Positions 9,946 to 19,711 of a DNA stretch of 52,207 bases are shown one piece after another. Positions within the stretch are counted from its first letter, which is position 1, and the number at the start of each line of letters is the position of its first letter. Made by a program: the position numbers and the translations under genes. The DNA lies in assembly GCA_018457135.1 (NCBI GenBank), contig JAGGDU010000038.1, positions 1 through 52,207 on the forward strand. The letters run 5' to 3'. This DNA comes from Trichodesmium erythraeum GBRTRLIN201 (lineage in GTDB: Bacteria > Cyanobacteriota > Cyanobacteriia > Cyanobacteriales > Microcoleaceae). The notes under the pieces were generated by a model. That model was not told the origin of the DNA, made no database searches, and worked only from the letters and a program-made list of their open reading frames with translations.

Positions 9946-10066
9946 TTAATATTTGTATTTATTATGCTAGAAATATGCTGTTTTTGAGGCTGAGATAAAT
10001 ATTATCTTTCCCTCCTGAATTTTAATTTATTTCTTCTTCTTTCTTACTTACTTAGAAATAATAATT

Positions 10067-10846
10067 ATGTTACCAAAAGAAGAACTACTTAAAGGAATCC
10101 AAAATCGGGAAACTATCACTAGAATAATAGACTTAGCTGAACAAGCTATTAAGACTTGGGAAATTACTCAGAGTGATTTTTTATCCCCACCAGAAATATT
10201 TGAGTCGGAAACAATTTTTCAAAAATTAACTGAGGTAGACATCGTTTCATGGGGTGGTTATCCTCAAGCTGAACGAAAAAGATTGGCGATCGCTCGTTCA
10301 GATTTACCTATTGATACTTCGAGTGTAGAACTAAAAGCTATTAATATTGAAGGAAATTTTCTGTTTGATACTGCTACTCACCGAGACTTTCTTGGTTCTA
10401 TGTTAGGTACAGGAATAGAGAGAGAAAAAACAGGAGATATTATTGTTTTGGGAGAACGAGGTGCTCAGGCAATTGTTGTTCCTAAATTGGTGGAATATTT
10501 AGAAATGAATTTTCAACAAGTTCGGTCTGTTCCTGTTAAAATTAAACCTATAGAATTCAGTGAATTAAAAATAAGACAACCGAAAAAGAAAGAGTTAACA
10601 ACTGTGGAAGCTTCCATGAGATTAGATGCCGTCGCTTCGGCAGGTTTTGGAATGTCTCGCAGTAAAATGGTTGACTTAATTGACGGAGGAGATGTAAGGG
10701 TTAATTGGAAAGAAATTAGTCAGGCAAGTTATACAGTAAAAACTGGAGATTTAATTGCTATTCGAGGAAAAGGAAGGTTAGAAGTAGGGGATATTGCAAT
10801 TACAAAAAAAGAACGTTATAGAGTGCATTTGACAAGATATGTTTAG
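10067..10846 (+). CDS. Photosystem II S4-domain RNA-binding protein (YlmH family)
   Basis: 259 aa. The protein belongs to the cyanobacterial/plastid PSII-S4 group of YlmH-like proteins. An N-terminal helical region precedes a middle domain (VDIVSWGGYPQAERKRLAI, then HRDFLGSMLGTGIEREKTGDI, residues about 60-130). The C-terminal S4 domain is at about 185-240 (RLDAVASAGFGMSRSKMVDLIDGGDVRVN), with the usual surface for structured RNA. The gene stands alone. The precise RNA target is not known; the photosystem link comes from the family name, not from this sequence. Confidence 0.9.
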   Translation: MLPKEELLKGIQNRETITRIIDLAEQAIKTWEITQSDFLSPPEIFESETIFQKLTEVDIVSWGGYPQAERKRLAIARSDLPIDTSSVELKAINIEGNFLFDTATHRDFLGSMLGTGIEREKTGDIIVLGERGAQAIVVPKLVEYLEMNFQQVRSVPVKIKPIEFSELKIRQPKKKELTTVEASMRLDAVASAGFGMSRSKMVDLIDGGDVRVNWKEISQASYTVKTGDLIAIRGKGRLEVGDIAITKKERYRVHLTRYV

Positions 10847-11307
10847 TAATTCATCATATCATAGTAATAACTTGAGAGATTTGCTTTAATTATTATTCAA
10901 ATTTGATAAGCCATATCAGTTAAGATTTACTGGGGAGATTTTTCCTTGAAAAATTATTCTTTGAAATCTTTTCTAAAGTAATTAGAATATTCTGGGATTA
11001 TGGTTTTATTCTAACACTGTTGTTATTTGATATGAATATGAAGCAATTCTCAGATAATTGATATTGACAGTACTAATTATATTTAAGATTTCTTGAGTAT
11101 CAGTTGTACTATTAATAGATAATTCTGTTTGTTCTTGAACTGTATTTATATTAAGTAGGTCACTCTTAAAATTTGTCCCTATATAACAAAATATAAATTA
11201 ATCTCAAATCAACTGTCTGAAGGAGCTTAGAGTTAGTACAAAAATTTTAATATAGCCAAGTTTTTTTCACGCCTACCTACTTAGTTGGTTTGGTTATTTT
11301 TGCGAGT
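10847..11307. other. Spacer with a short Asn-rich open stretch on the minus strand
   Basis: No complete gene. On the minus strand, roughly 11205 down to 11012, about 60 codons are open (...LLNINTVQEQTELSIN... ending IASYSYQITTVLE, stop TAA) with no start codon. It lies on the far side of the IS701-like relic from the Asn-rich ORF at 12.6-13.1 kb and could be its detached 3' part, but I cannot show that. Confidence 0.35.
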
Positions 11308-12660
11308 GGGAATTACACAACTTTTAAACCCAAATTTTTTCTGTGAGAGGAAAAAATCAATAAAATTATTAGTCAACTAATCAAAAAAATGGAAAGACAT
11401 AGCTGTACAAAAAGCTTTATAAGCATCAGTAAATATCTTCAAAAATTTATGCCCCTATTGCCTTTGTCATCCTTCAGTTAGCTGATCCCAATTTATAAAA
11501 TTATAAGCACTTGAATACTAAGATAAAATGGCTATCTTGTCTCCATTTATATCTGACTTGATATTCTTTTAATCCCAACTATCATGAGCACTTCTCGGTA
11601 AAAAACCTCTATTCAGTTTCTGTTTGAGTAGGTATTTACTATCCATTTAAATGTCACTTTTTACCTCTCAATATTGGTAATTAAATAATCAATCTCTGTT
11701 GCCTTTTCTATAGAACTAGCATTCATAGCGATAGGGAAAGTTTTTTCTCTTTGAAGGGGTGAAATTGAACCTTTAAATGTTCTCACCCAAACTATTTTTG
11801 GTTTTTCTACACTTAAGATAACTGGCTCAAAATCATTTTTTGGTATGGTTTTACCTAATTCATCTTTTCTAGTTTCTATTTCCTGAAATAATTTTTGTTT
11901 AACTACTATTTTTCTATTTTTGGCGGTGCCTCCGCGCATATTTTAATTCCTGGTTTTCGAGTTTTTTCAACAATCTTGTATTATTGCTTAATCCCAAATC
12001 AATTAAGACTATTCCTAAAGGATGACTTCTGGTCAGAGTAGAGTCTATTTATACTATTCCTTAATCCTACTTTTTCTGAAATAATTTGTCATGTTTTATC
12101 TCTGGTAAAGAGCTTGAATTTTGAGCTTATTTAATGTTATTAGGAAAATTTTTTTTGCAATCAGCAATCATGGGTTATTAAGGTTGCTATTCCATTATCT
12201 ACTTTACCGATTTATCCAATGTATTGTTGCCCTACGACCGATGTAAAATAACCACTTTTGCAGTGTCCAGAATCGTCTAAATTAAACTAAATTCTTTCTT
12301 AAATTTAGCTTGAAAAGGTTTATTAATTATTTCTAAGCTAGGTTGATTGATTTTATTTAGTTCTCAAGGAGAATCTGAGATAAAATTATGTAGCCGATTA
12401 TAAACTATTCCAATAGAGTTATTGAGAATTTACAATATGTTTTTCCTTCAAATATGCTTTATTAATCCACCTAGATAATGGCAAAATCATATTTTTTGAG
12501 GTTGATTTTTCCAAAAATTGTCAAACTTTTGGTACCTCTTTCAAAGCAGTGAGGCATGGTGTTAGGGGTTGTTTATCTCATCTAATAAAAGTTTTGAGGT
12601 AAAATCTTTTTTTAAAAAGTATTATAGCCTAATTTTACCGATTAAGTTTTGTAAGTTTTA
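11308..12660 (-). mobile_element. Decayed IS701-like insertion sequence
   Basis: About 1.35 kb. The left end reads GGGAATTACACAAC (11308-11321). The right end, AAGTTTTGTAAGTTTTAC (12645-12662), matches its reverse complement at about 13 of 18 positions, as expected for diverged terminal inverted repeats. Between them lies a dead transposase on the minus strand. The element appears to have entered the 3' part of the ORF at 12642-13097. The same terminal sequence starts the fragment at 31680. Confidence 0.65.
11320..12560 (-). pseudogene. IS701-like DDE transposase, broken by many stops and frameshifts
   Basis: Read in three frames from 12560 down, the transposase can be pieced together: a helical N-terminal part (SPENxxKINQPSLEIINKPF), the first catalytic Asp block (DDSGHCKSG, then YIGxIGKVDNGIATLITH near 12240-12160), GIVLIDLGLSNNTRLLKKLE (second Asp, near 12030), GTAKNRK, WIVNTYSNRNxIEVFYRE (catalytic Glu, 11640-11590), KEYQVR, and a tail TDAYKAFCTAMSFHFF near 11420. 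An uninterrupted 92-codon piece (11939-11661) is only an internal fragment, not a gene. At least eight disruptions are visible, so this is an old relic. Confidence 0.8.
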
Positions 12661-13097
12661 CTAGGTGTATAACTTGAAATTAATTTAGATCTTTTAGACC
12701 GGATAAGGTTTGATAAAATATTTGTCTTACCTGAGAGACTTATAGTGGAATTATCCTCAATATTGTTATTGTTATTATTTAAGGAAATTTCTTGATTAAG
12801 TAGCTGATTATTAAGTACATTCTGATTAGGAATTACTAAGGTAGTATCTAGATTTTGATTCACTCTATCATTATGAATAAAGTTAGTTATAGTAACATCA
12901 ACATCTCCACCAATAACTGTTTGCTCTCCTGCGCTCAGGCTATCTCCAACATCGTCATCAATAATAACATTGACATTTCCAAGAATAACTGTTGGGTTTC
13001 TTGTAGTAATATCTTCTGATACTCTTTGTCTTAAACTTACTATTATACCATCTGATTTCAGATCTATATTATAGGTTGTAATGTAACCATCTCTCAC
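12642..13097 (-). pseudogene. Asn-rich ORF of unknown function, probably 3'-truncated by the IS
   Basis: 151 codons beginning MRDGYITTYNIDLKSDG. An in-frame stop lies just upstream, and no ribosome binding site is visible. The first 75 residues alternate Val/Ile with Asp/Asn (VILGNVNVIIDDDVGD, VIGGDVDVTITNF), like beta-rich adhesin or pectate-lyase-like repeats. Residues 85-125 are Asn/Gln-rich. The last codons (KTYKT) overlap the terminal repeat of the IS relic, so the native C-terminus is probably lost. I do not recognise a family. It is divergent from the amidase gene, 59 bp away. Confidence 0.45.
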
Positions 13098-13156
13098 GTC
13101 TACAAACGAAAATTTATCACCCTTGGTATAATTGTTAATTATTAATTCTCAAAAAC

Positions 13157-14545
13157 ATGACTATCAAGCTCAACCAAACAGAAGCCGTATCAATGGCCAC
13201 AGCCATCAAAGCAGGGGAAACTACTGCTGAAATTTTAATAAACAAATGTCTTGAACAAATTTATGAGAATAACCGAACTTTAAATTGCTTCACCGCTATC
13301 ACAACAGAAAGCGCACTTAATGCTGCCAAACAAATAGATAGAGACATTTCTCAAGGCAAAAACCCCGGTCTCTTAGCAGGAATACCCTTCGCCGTCAAAA
13401 ACCTCTATGACATTGCAGGTTTAACCACCCTTGCTGGAGCCAAAATTAATGCCGAAAACCCACCTGCTACCCAAGACGCAACCGCCGTTACCAAACTAAA
13501 AAAAGCAGGTGCAATTCTGGTTGGTGCCCTCAATATGGATGAATATGCCTACGGTTTTGTTACAGAAAATAGTCACTACGGTGCAACACCTAATCCTCAT
13601 GATCTCAGCCGTATCTCCGGGGGTTCCTCTGGTGCCTCTGCTGCTGCGGTTGCTGCGGGTTTAGTACCCATTACCCTTGGTTCCGATACGAACGGTTCCA
13701 TCCGCGTACCTGCTTCTCTCTGTGGTGTTTTTGGGTTTAAGCCGACTTATGGACGTTTATCACGAGCTGGCGTTTTTTTGTTTGCCAGTAGTTTAGATAA
13801 TGTTGGACCCTTTGCTCGCTCTGTACGAGATATTGCCACAGTTTATGATATTTTACAAGGGTCGGATACAAGAGATCCAGTTTGTACTAAACGTTCTCCT
13901 GAAAGTTGTTTACCTCAACTCAAACAAGATATTAAAGATTTGCGCATTGCTATTGCTGATGGTCACTTTGCCCAAGGTGGTGAACCGGAGGTGTTTACAG
14001 CAGTGGAACAAGTGGCAGAGGTATTGGGTGTCACTCAGCGGGTGACAATACCTGAAGCAGATCGGGCGCGAGCTGCTGCTTATATTATTACTGCGGCTGA
14101 AGGCGCAAATTTGCATTTGGATAATTTGCGCATCCGTCCCCAAGATTTCGATCCAGCAACTCGCGATCGCTTTTTAGCAGGTGCTTTAATTCCGGCAGAC
14201 TGGTATATCCAAGCTCAACGTTTCCGCCGTTGGTATCAAAGTTCTGTTAAGGAAATATTTAATGATGTAGATATTATTCTAGCTCCAACTACCCCTTGTA
14301 TTGCACCGTTGTTAGGAGCTGAAAAAATGACTATTAATGGGGAGGAGGTGTTAGTACGTCCGAATTTAGGTTTGTATACGCAACCTTTGTCTTTTATTGG
14401 GTTGCCAGTTTTGTCAGTTCCTATTCGACGTATTAATGGTTTACCTTTGGGAGTACAAATTATTGCTGCACCTTATAATGAGGCTTTGGTATTGCAAGTA
14501 GCAGCAGTGTTGGAATTTGAAGGGCTAACTACTGAAGTCAAATAG
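13157..14545 (+). CDS. AtzE-type amidase (amidase signature family)
   Basis: 462 aa. The amidase-signature Ser-cisSer-Lys triad is complete: K81 (FAVKNLYD), S157 (GGSSGAS) and S181 (DTNGSIRVPAS). Spacing and motifs match GatA and the AtzE/biuret-pathway amidases. The ending LGVQIIAAPYNE and the length fit the AtzE group better than GatA. AtzE works with a small partner, AtzG, on 1-carboxybiuret; no AtzG-like ORF is visible directly upstream or downstream. The true substrate is therefore uncertain; a general amide hydrolase role is safe. Local GC is higher than in the surrounding spacers. Confidence 0.85.
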   Translation: MTIKLNQTEAVSMATAIKAGETTAEILINKCLEQIYENNRTLNCFTAITTESALNAAKQIDRDISQGKNPGLLAGIPFAVKNLYDIAGLTTLAGAKINAENPPATQDATAVTKLKKAGAILVGALNMDEYAYGFVTENSHYGATPNPHDLSRISGGSSGASAAAVAAGLVPITLGSDTNGSIRVPASLCGVFGFKPTYGRLSRAGVFLFASSLDNVGPFARSVRDIATVYDILQGSDTRDPVCTKRSPESCLPQLKQDIKDLRIAIADGHFAQGGEPEVFTAVEQVAEVLGVTQRVTIPEADRARAAAYIITAAEGANLHLDNLRIRPQDFDPATRDRFLAGALIPADWYIQAQRFRRWYQSSVKEIFNDVDIILAPTTPCIAPLLGAEKMTINGEEVLVRPNLGLYTQPLSFIGLPVLSVPIRRINGLPLGVQIIAAPYNEALVLQVAAVLEFEGLTTEVK

Positions 14546-15241
14546 GTTTGTTGGGTGTGGGAAAATTAAAAATCCTCAAAAGTTTACTCTTAATGGTTTT
14601 TAGAATTTTAGGTTTGAAGAGCACTATAAACGTTGACTAATAATGGCTATAGTCATTTTTTTTATTAATTCCCAACAATTATAATCACAAGTAGCAAATA
14701 ACTGGAGAAAATTAATTATACAAACAACTAATAATATATAACTCTATAAATGTCTGGTATTAAATGTATCATCATTTGCACTTTTCTTGGTTGTTACAAG
14801 TAAATTACTAATCCTTTTTGATCATGTTTTTAACTGTTTTGTGCATTTACTATAATGAACAAATAATTAACCAAGGATGGTGGTTGGAGTTCTGAGACGA
14901 TCGCCGACCTATTTTCAATAAGCTTGATTTTGTATTTAGTTATAGTATTAGTCAAAATAATTTGACAAAACATCCGTAAAAAAATTTGATGGCTTGCTTG
15001 TCACCCCGTGAAATTTTCGCTATTAACTTATCTATACCAATGGAGTCCGTAACCGTTTATGTTTTTTTTCATTTTTATCAACCTTAGCAAAAACTTTTTA
15101 AAATACCTGAAATAGAGCAAGGCTTTAAGAAGCTTCAAAAAATAATTAATTATTTCAAATAATTTATTTTTCCTCTGCTTAAAATGATAAAAGATGGATA
15201 ATTACTTGAGATAAAACTATAGCTATTTTATCAAGGTTTTA
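14546..15241. other. Spacer between convergent genes
   Basis: No gene. A 16-mer GCTTGTCACCCCGTGA (14996-15011) recurs with one change at 23308-23323. An imperfect hairpin at 15205-15235 (CTTGAGATAAAA/TTTTATCAAG) lies just after the channel gene's stop and may end its transcript, though no clean U-run follows. Confidence 0.45.
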
Positions 15242-16141
15242 TTATTTTTGTAGAGGCACAACATCATGAAAAAGTGAGTAATCTAAATAGAATCTACCAT
15301 CAATTCCCGTAGAAATCAAATCTACAAAACGCTGATGCCAAAGAATCTGATCTAATCTATAAACATGGCGAGCATGAATAGTTTGAGAAACAGTTTCATC
15401 TAATCCTGTTAGGGTTATAAAGAGTTGAATACTCTGATTATTTATATTTTTAAAATCATCTTCAGACCAACCATATAGAGGACTATCTTTATCAATTTGG
15501 TGCATTACTAACCAGGTAAGAGAAAGCATAGGTGTTTCAGAACGAACCAATTTTAAATCACCAAATTTTCGCAAAGAATGCCCTTCAATACTAACCTCCT
15601 TATTAAGTAATACAGTTGCTTTAACTTCAGCTTCTACTATCCAGTTTTGGCGTTGGTTAGCAATACGAAACATGAGGGTAGGTACACCATCATAAGGAGA
15701 AATAACTGCTATCCTACTGAAAAGCACTCGTGCTGTTGGCAATGAGAACCGAGCAAACATTAATCCTGTAATCATTGCTATACCAATTAAACCAATAAAA
15801 ACTTCTATAGCTACTAATATATGAGTATAAATATTTGTTGGATACATAGCACCATAACCAATAGTAGCTATCGTTTGTATGCTAAAAGAAAAAGCATCAA
15901 TAAAGGAACCAGGTTTAGCATTATGAATTCCATCTCCACTACCTAAATATAACAATGCAAAAATAGTATTAATTAGAAAATAAAAACTAATGATTATTAC
16001 CCATAATTGTCGCCAAGAAATTGTCATTAACCAATGATAAAAATCACTCCAGTAAAAACTAGGAATTCCTTTAATTACAAAGTCCATAAGACCAACTTTT
16101 CTTGCAAAGGCTTTTTGTTTTTTTGTTGTGTTCCTTTTCAT
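15242..16141 (-). CDS. KirBac-type inward-rectifier potassium channel
   Basis: 299 aa. Two membrane helices (about 47-66 and 105-128) flank a pore helix and the potassium selectivity filter TIGYG (93-97). A cytoplasmic immunoglobulin-like domain follows (about 135-299), with the KirBac landmarks SRIAVISPYDGVPTLMFRIAN. The inner helix ends in GLMFARFSLPTARV, the usual gate and linker. The likely role is potassium flux across the plasma membrane. It is transcribed alone, convergent with the amidase. The start MKRNTTKKQK gives a basic N-terminus typical of the family. Confidence 0.93.
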   Translation of the reverse strand: MKRNTTKKQKAFARKVGLMDFVIKGIPSFYWSDFYHWLMTISWRQLWVIIISFYFLINTIFALLYLGSGDGIHNAKPGSFIDAFSFSIQTIATIGYGAMYPTNIYTHILVAIEVFIGLIGIAMITGLMFARFSLPTARVLFSRIAVISPYDGVPTLMFRIANQRQNWIVEAEVKATVLLNKEVSIEGHSLRKFGDLKLVRSETPMLSLTWLVMHQIDKDSPLYGWSEDDFKNINNQSIQLFITLTGLDETVSQTIHARHVYRLDQILWHQRFVDLISTGIDGRFYLDYSLFHDVVPLQK

Positions 16142-16543
16142 GATAATTATCTAATATAGTAATGTGTAGATTAGTTGCGACAAAATTCCATACTCAAAAA
16201 GTTTAGGATAAATGAAAGAAGTGAAAATTTGCAATGCAAAAAACTTAAAATATAGCAGTGAGCGCTGGCATATTTACATTCCAAATCCTCTAAAGTAAGT
16301 CCTTATAATAAATATTGTAAATACACTAGCGCACTTTCCTATAACTTAACTTTTTTTAAAGAACTACAAAGATAATCAAACTGTCTTATAAAACTTTGGG
16401 CTAGCAACCGAATATATCCTTCAAAACTTTAGTTATTAAGTAATAAATTAAGTTTCAGCAACATTTTTAATAATTCTAGCTATTTGACTTAAACTACTTA
16501 TTTAATCAAAGCTTACTGCCTGCAGATATTGCATGCAAAGCCC
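16142..16543. other. Spacer with no recognised feature
   Basis: 402 bp with the potassium-channel promoter region at its left and the 3' side of the oxidoreductase gene at its right. A short GTAAGTCCTTATAA at 16291-16304 resembles the dispersed GTAAGTCCTG end seen elsewhere. Nothing else was seen. Confidence 0.4.
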
Positions 16544-17659
16544 CTACCTATTCTGAATAAATTTATCTAAATCTGGTACGTTTACCCAAGTACCAGTTAA
16601 ATTAGATTCATGGGTTAAATCCATTAATAACTGAGAATAAACACCCTCTTTCAAAGATGGAACTAGAGATTTTCCTGCAACTATAGCCTGTACCCAATTA
16701 TCAACTACTCGAATAAAAGGTGCAATTCTACCATCAGAATAAACCTTCGGAAAATCTAAATTTTTAGGAATGTTTATTTCTCCTAAAGATTCCCCATTTT
16801 GAGAACCCCAAACTTTAAACCCATGTACATAATCTTTTTGATTATCGCTACCAACAATTAAAGTACCTTTACTACCATAAACTTCTACCCAATGACCACG
16901 CCCTTGATAGGTGACTGAGCTAATACAAATTTGACAGGGAGTACCATCTGCCAACTCCAACATAATGTTACAAGTATCATCTGCATCAACTTGTTTTAAT
17001 TCATTTCCTGTAGCAGGGTCAGGACGAGTTTTAATGGATGTATTAAGTTGTCCCCAAAGTTTTTTAGCAGGACCAAATAACCAGTTAATATAATCAAAAG
17101 TATGGGAAGCGATCGCTCCTAATGCACCACCTCCTTTATCTTTTTGAGAATACCAATTCCAAGGACGGCTTGGGAGAGCACGACTTGATGCTAACCAATC
17201 AATTTTAATTAGGCGTTTATCCCCCACATATCCATCTGCTAAAATTTTGGCAAATAGTTGCCAAGCAGGAATATAACGAAACTCAAAATCCATAGTTACT
17301 AAACATTTATTAGTAGCAGCAAGATGATATAATTCTTGAGCTTCTTCTGCTTTTAAAGTTGTGGGTTTTTCTAACAATAAATGTTTCCCAGCGGATAATA
17401 TTTGCTTTGCCATTTCATAGTGTAGAAATGGAGGAGTTGAAATGGTTACGGCAGTAACTTCAGGCAAGTCAATTATCTCTTCAATAGTGTTAAAAGCATA
17501 AGGAATATTATGGCTTGATGCAATTGATTTAGCTTTTGTATAATCTCGATTATAAACTGCTAAGACTTCAGTTTTGTGATGTGCTTGTAAACCTGGTATA
17601 TGTACCTTTTGACCAAATCCTGTACCGATAACTGCTACGCCAATAGTTTGATTTTTCAT
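16544..17659 (-). CDS. Gfo/Idh/MocA-family NAD(P)-dependent oxidoreductase
   Basis: 371 aa. The N-terminal Rossmann fold starts AVIGTGFGQKVHIPGL (residues 9-24). The family's EKP motif (LLLEKPTT) is near residue 95-100. The C-terminal alpha/beta domain carries GGGALGAIASHTFDYINWLFG, whose DxxxH-like segment (H186 region) is the usual catalytic area. Members oxidise or reduce sugars, inositols or bile pigments. The substrate cannot be told from the sequence, and the neighbours do not help because it is a single gene with large spacers on both sides. Confidence 0.88.
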   Translation of the reverse strand: MKNQTIGVAVIGTGFGQKVHIPGLQAHHKTEVLAVYNRDYTKAKSIASSHNIPYAFNTIEEIIDLPEVTAVTISTPPFLHYEMAKQILSAGKHLLLEKPTTLKAEEAQELYHLAATNKCLVTMDFEFRYIPAWQLFAKILADGYVGDKRLIKIDWLASSRALPSRPWNWYSQKDKGGGALGAIASHTFDYINWLFGPAKKLWGQLNTSIKTRPDPATGNELKQVDADDTCNIMLELADGTPCQICISSVTYQGRGHWVEVYGSKGTLIVGSDNQKDYVHGFKVWGSQNGESLGEINIPKNLDFPKVYSDGRIAPFIRVVDNWVQAIVAGKSLVPSLKEGVYSQLLMDLTHESNLTGTWVNVPDLDKFIQNR

Positions 17660-18346
17660 TGTTTATAAGAAGTAAGAAGAAAAAAGGTAAGTTTTTAGTA
17701 ATAATGATCAAGTCTTTGTAGTGTTGCTATTTTCCCCACAATGTACGTCAATAAGATGAAACATCCAAAATTAAATTGTTTAAGCTTAATGTATGCTGGC
17801 TGATTAAATATAAAAACCTTATACAGTAATAATTTCAACCATTTTTTATCATCAACTATGCCCACAAGGTCAGCTAAAGTATAGTTCCTTCTTTTAATTC
17901 TTCTTGGAGACTAATTCCTCCTTATAACTGATAGCTGACAGCTAAGTGCTTACTGGGTATTTCATTCATCACCTATAAAAAGCGTCAGGGAGCAAGTGCG
18001 GCAGCTACAACTGCCTGACTATAATTTTATAACTACATATACAGGACTACCAAATCTGATAAAAAGAGGTTAATAATTAAATATAAAAACCAGGACTTAT
18101 ACAAGTACAATATATATAACTTACTAATTAGTCCTGATCAGGTCTCATTAATTAGCCATCATAAAAATATTTTTATTACATTAATTGCTCCCAATTTTCA
18201 ATGCCTTAAAGTTTGACCATAGTGGGTATTAAAAGAGAAATTATACTACATTATTATATTTATATCATAGTACTTTAAGAGCTATGAAAAAATAAAAATT
18301 TCTCTAATTCAAAATACATAAATTATAAATTTTAACAAGTGAATGA
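17660..18346. other. Spacer with dispersed repeats
   Basis: 687 bp without a gene. It contains heptamer-like units at 17926-17950 (CTGATAG, CTGACAG, CTAAGTG), a 20-mer repeat at 17988-18007 inside a GTCAGG/CCTGAC hairpin (17984-18019), and a CAGGACTTAT...ATTAGTCCTG inverted repeat at 18091-18135 that shares its ends with the MITE at 41.5 kb. Confidence 0.6.
17988..18007. repeat. 20-mer dispersed repeat, copy 1
   Basis: GGGAGCAAGTGCGGCAGCTA. It matches 43673-43692 at 19 of 20 positions. Both copies are intergenic. This copy sits in the loop of a short hairpin. Confidence 0.7.
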
Positions 18347-19321
18347 CTATTTTTTACTTGTTACTTGATCAATTACCCATTCTATTACTTTTTTGCCCAA
18401 ATTAACATGATCAAAAAAATCAATTTCTCTAATTCCTGTCGGGCTAGTAACATTAATTTCCGTAAGATAACCACCAATTACATCTATACCTACAAAATAT
18501 AAACCATCTTCTATTAATTTAGGTGCTAATTGCTCACAAATTTCATATTCTTTTTGTGTAATTTCTGTCTGAGCAACTCTACCTCCTACCGCCATATTCC
18601 CTCGAAAATCTTGGCCAGTAGGAATCCGATTTACTGCTCCAATAGGCTTACCATTCAAAATAATAATTCGCTTATCTCCTTCTTTTGCTGCTGGTAAATA
18701 ACTTTGAATCATCACAGGCTCTTGACCTTGTTTTGTACTAATTTCTATCAAGGAATTAAAATTTTTATCTGTGGGTTCTAAAAATAAAATTCCCTCCCCA
18801 GCTTTTCCTCCTAAGGGTTTCAAAACTGCTGCTTCTTGTGAGTCTAAAAAATCTCTAATTACCTGTTTATCTTGACTAACAATTGTTTCCGGAATTACTT
18901 TTGTAAATTGTAAAGCATAGATTTTTTCATTAGCAGCGCGTAACCCTTGAGGAGAGTTTATTACTAAAGTTTTTTGTGGATTAATATAGTCTAGAAGATA
19001 AGTAGCATAAAGATAAGGAATTGTTACTGGTGGATCTTGTCGCATAAATACAGCATCCATCAACTCTAATGGTTCCAGCACAGTTTTTTCTAAGCTATAC
19101 CAAGGGTTACTTGCTACCCAATGATTTTCTCTTCTTTGAATTGGGCTCAAATTTACCCGCTGAGTTTTTGCGCAGGTTTTACTATTAATAACAGTTAGCT
19201 GGTTCATTTCTGTTATCCAAACTTCATGACCAAGTTCCTGAGAAGCTTCCATTAATGCCACGCTGGTATCGTGAACTGGGTTAAGTCGGTCTATAGGGTC
19301 TATGATGAATGCAAATTTCAT
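18347..19321 (-). CDS. gshB: Glutathione synthetase
   Basis: 324 aa, the normal length for prokaryotic GshB. It joins gamma-glutamylcysteine to glycine with ATP. The N-terminus MKFAFIIDPIDRLNPVHDTS is characteristic. The ATP-grasp core includes VLKPLGGKAGEGI (phosphate-binding loop, about 167-179), RIIILNGKPIGAVNRIP and the magnesium-binding end DVIGGYLTEINVTSPTGIREI. It lies 129 bp downstream of grxC on the same strand, an arrangement common in cyanobacteria, so the two are probably co-transcribed. Confidence 0.96.
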   Translation of the reverse strand: MKFAFIIDPIDRLNPVHDTSVALMEASQELGHEVWITEMNQLTVINSKTCAKTQRVNLSPIQRRENHWVASNPWYSLEKTVLEPLELMDAVFMRQDPPVTIPYLYATYLLDYINPQKTLVINSPQGLRAANEKIYALQFTKVIPETIVSQDKQVIRDFLDSQEAAVLKPLGGKAGEGILFLEPTDKNFNSLIEISTKQGQEPVMIQSYLPAAKEGDKRIIILNGKPIGAVNRIPTGQDFRGNMAVGGRVAQTEITQKEYEICEQLAPKLIEDGLYFVGIDVIGGYLTEINVTSPTGIREIDFFDHVNLGKKVIEWVIDQVTSKK

Positions 19322-19450
19322 CTTTGTTTGTTAATTAGTTCAAAATATTTTTACTTACTTAAGTAGAGGAGTAATAATCATTTTCTCAAAATATCTACCC
19401 CTCTAAAATCAGACATTTTAGTAGATTTTTTGTGTTACTGAAACCATTAA

Positions 19451-19711
19451 CTATTTCTTCAAGAGTCGGTCTAGTTTCCCTTGAGCTTCCAGTCCATATA
19501 AATCATCACAACCCCCTATATGTTCCTCATCGATAAAGATTTGGGGCAAAGAATTACGGCCATTAGCTCTACAGGCCATTTTTTCTCGTTCTATATCATC
19601 GCCATCTATAGGGTATTCCTGATAGTTTACTTGCTTTTTATCTAACAGTGCTTTAGCACTGATGCAAAACGGACAACTTGACCAGGTATAAATTTCTATG
19701 TTAACAGACAT
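19451..19711 (-). CDS. grxC: Glutaredoxin, class 1 dithiol (GrxC type)
   Basis: 86 aa. The dithiol active site is CPFC (C13-C16). The glutathione-binding elements follow: NSLPQIFIDEEHIGGCDDL, with the cis-Pro (LPQIF) and GGCDD. It reduces disulfides and glutathione adducts using glutathione, the product of the downstream gshB. The ATG lies in an AT-rich leader without a Shine-Dalgarno sequence, and the start MSVNIEIYTWSSCPFC is standard. Confidence 0.96.
   Translation of the reverse strand: MSVNIEIYTWSSCPFCISAKALLDKKQVNYQEYPIDGDDIEREKMACRANGRNSLPQIFIDEEHIGGCDDLYGLEAQGKLDRLLKK

Noticed and set aside
11661-11939. A 92-codon ORF on the minus strand as a hypothetical gene
   Set aside because: Transposase motifs continue on both sides of it in other frames, so it is an internal piece of the IS701-like fossil.
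13800-14143. ORFs antisense or out of frame inside the amidase gene
   Set aside because: They are shadows of a gene with a complete catalytic triad.
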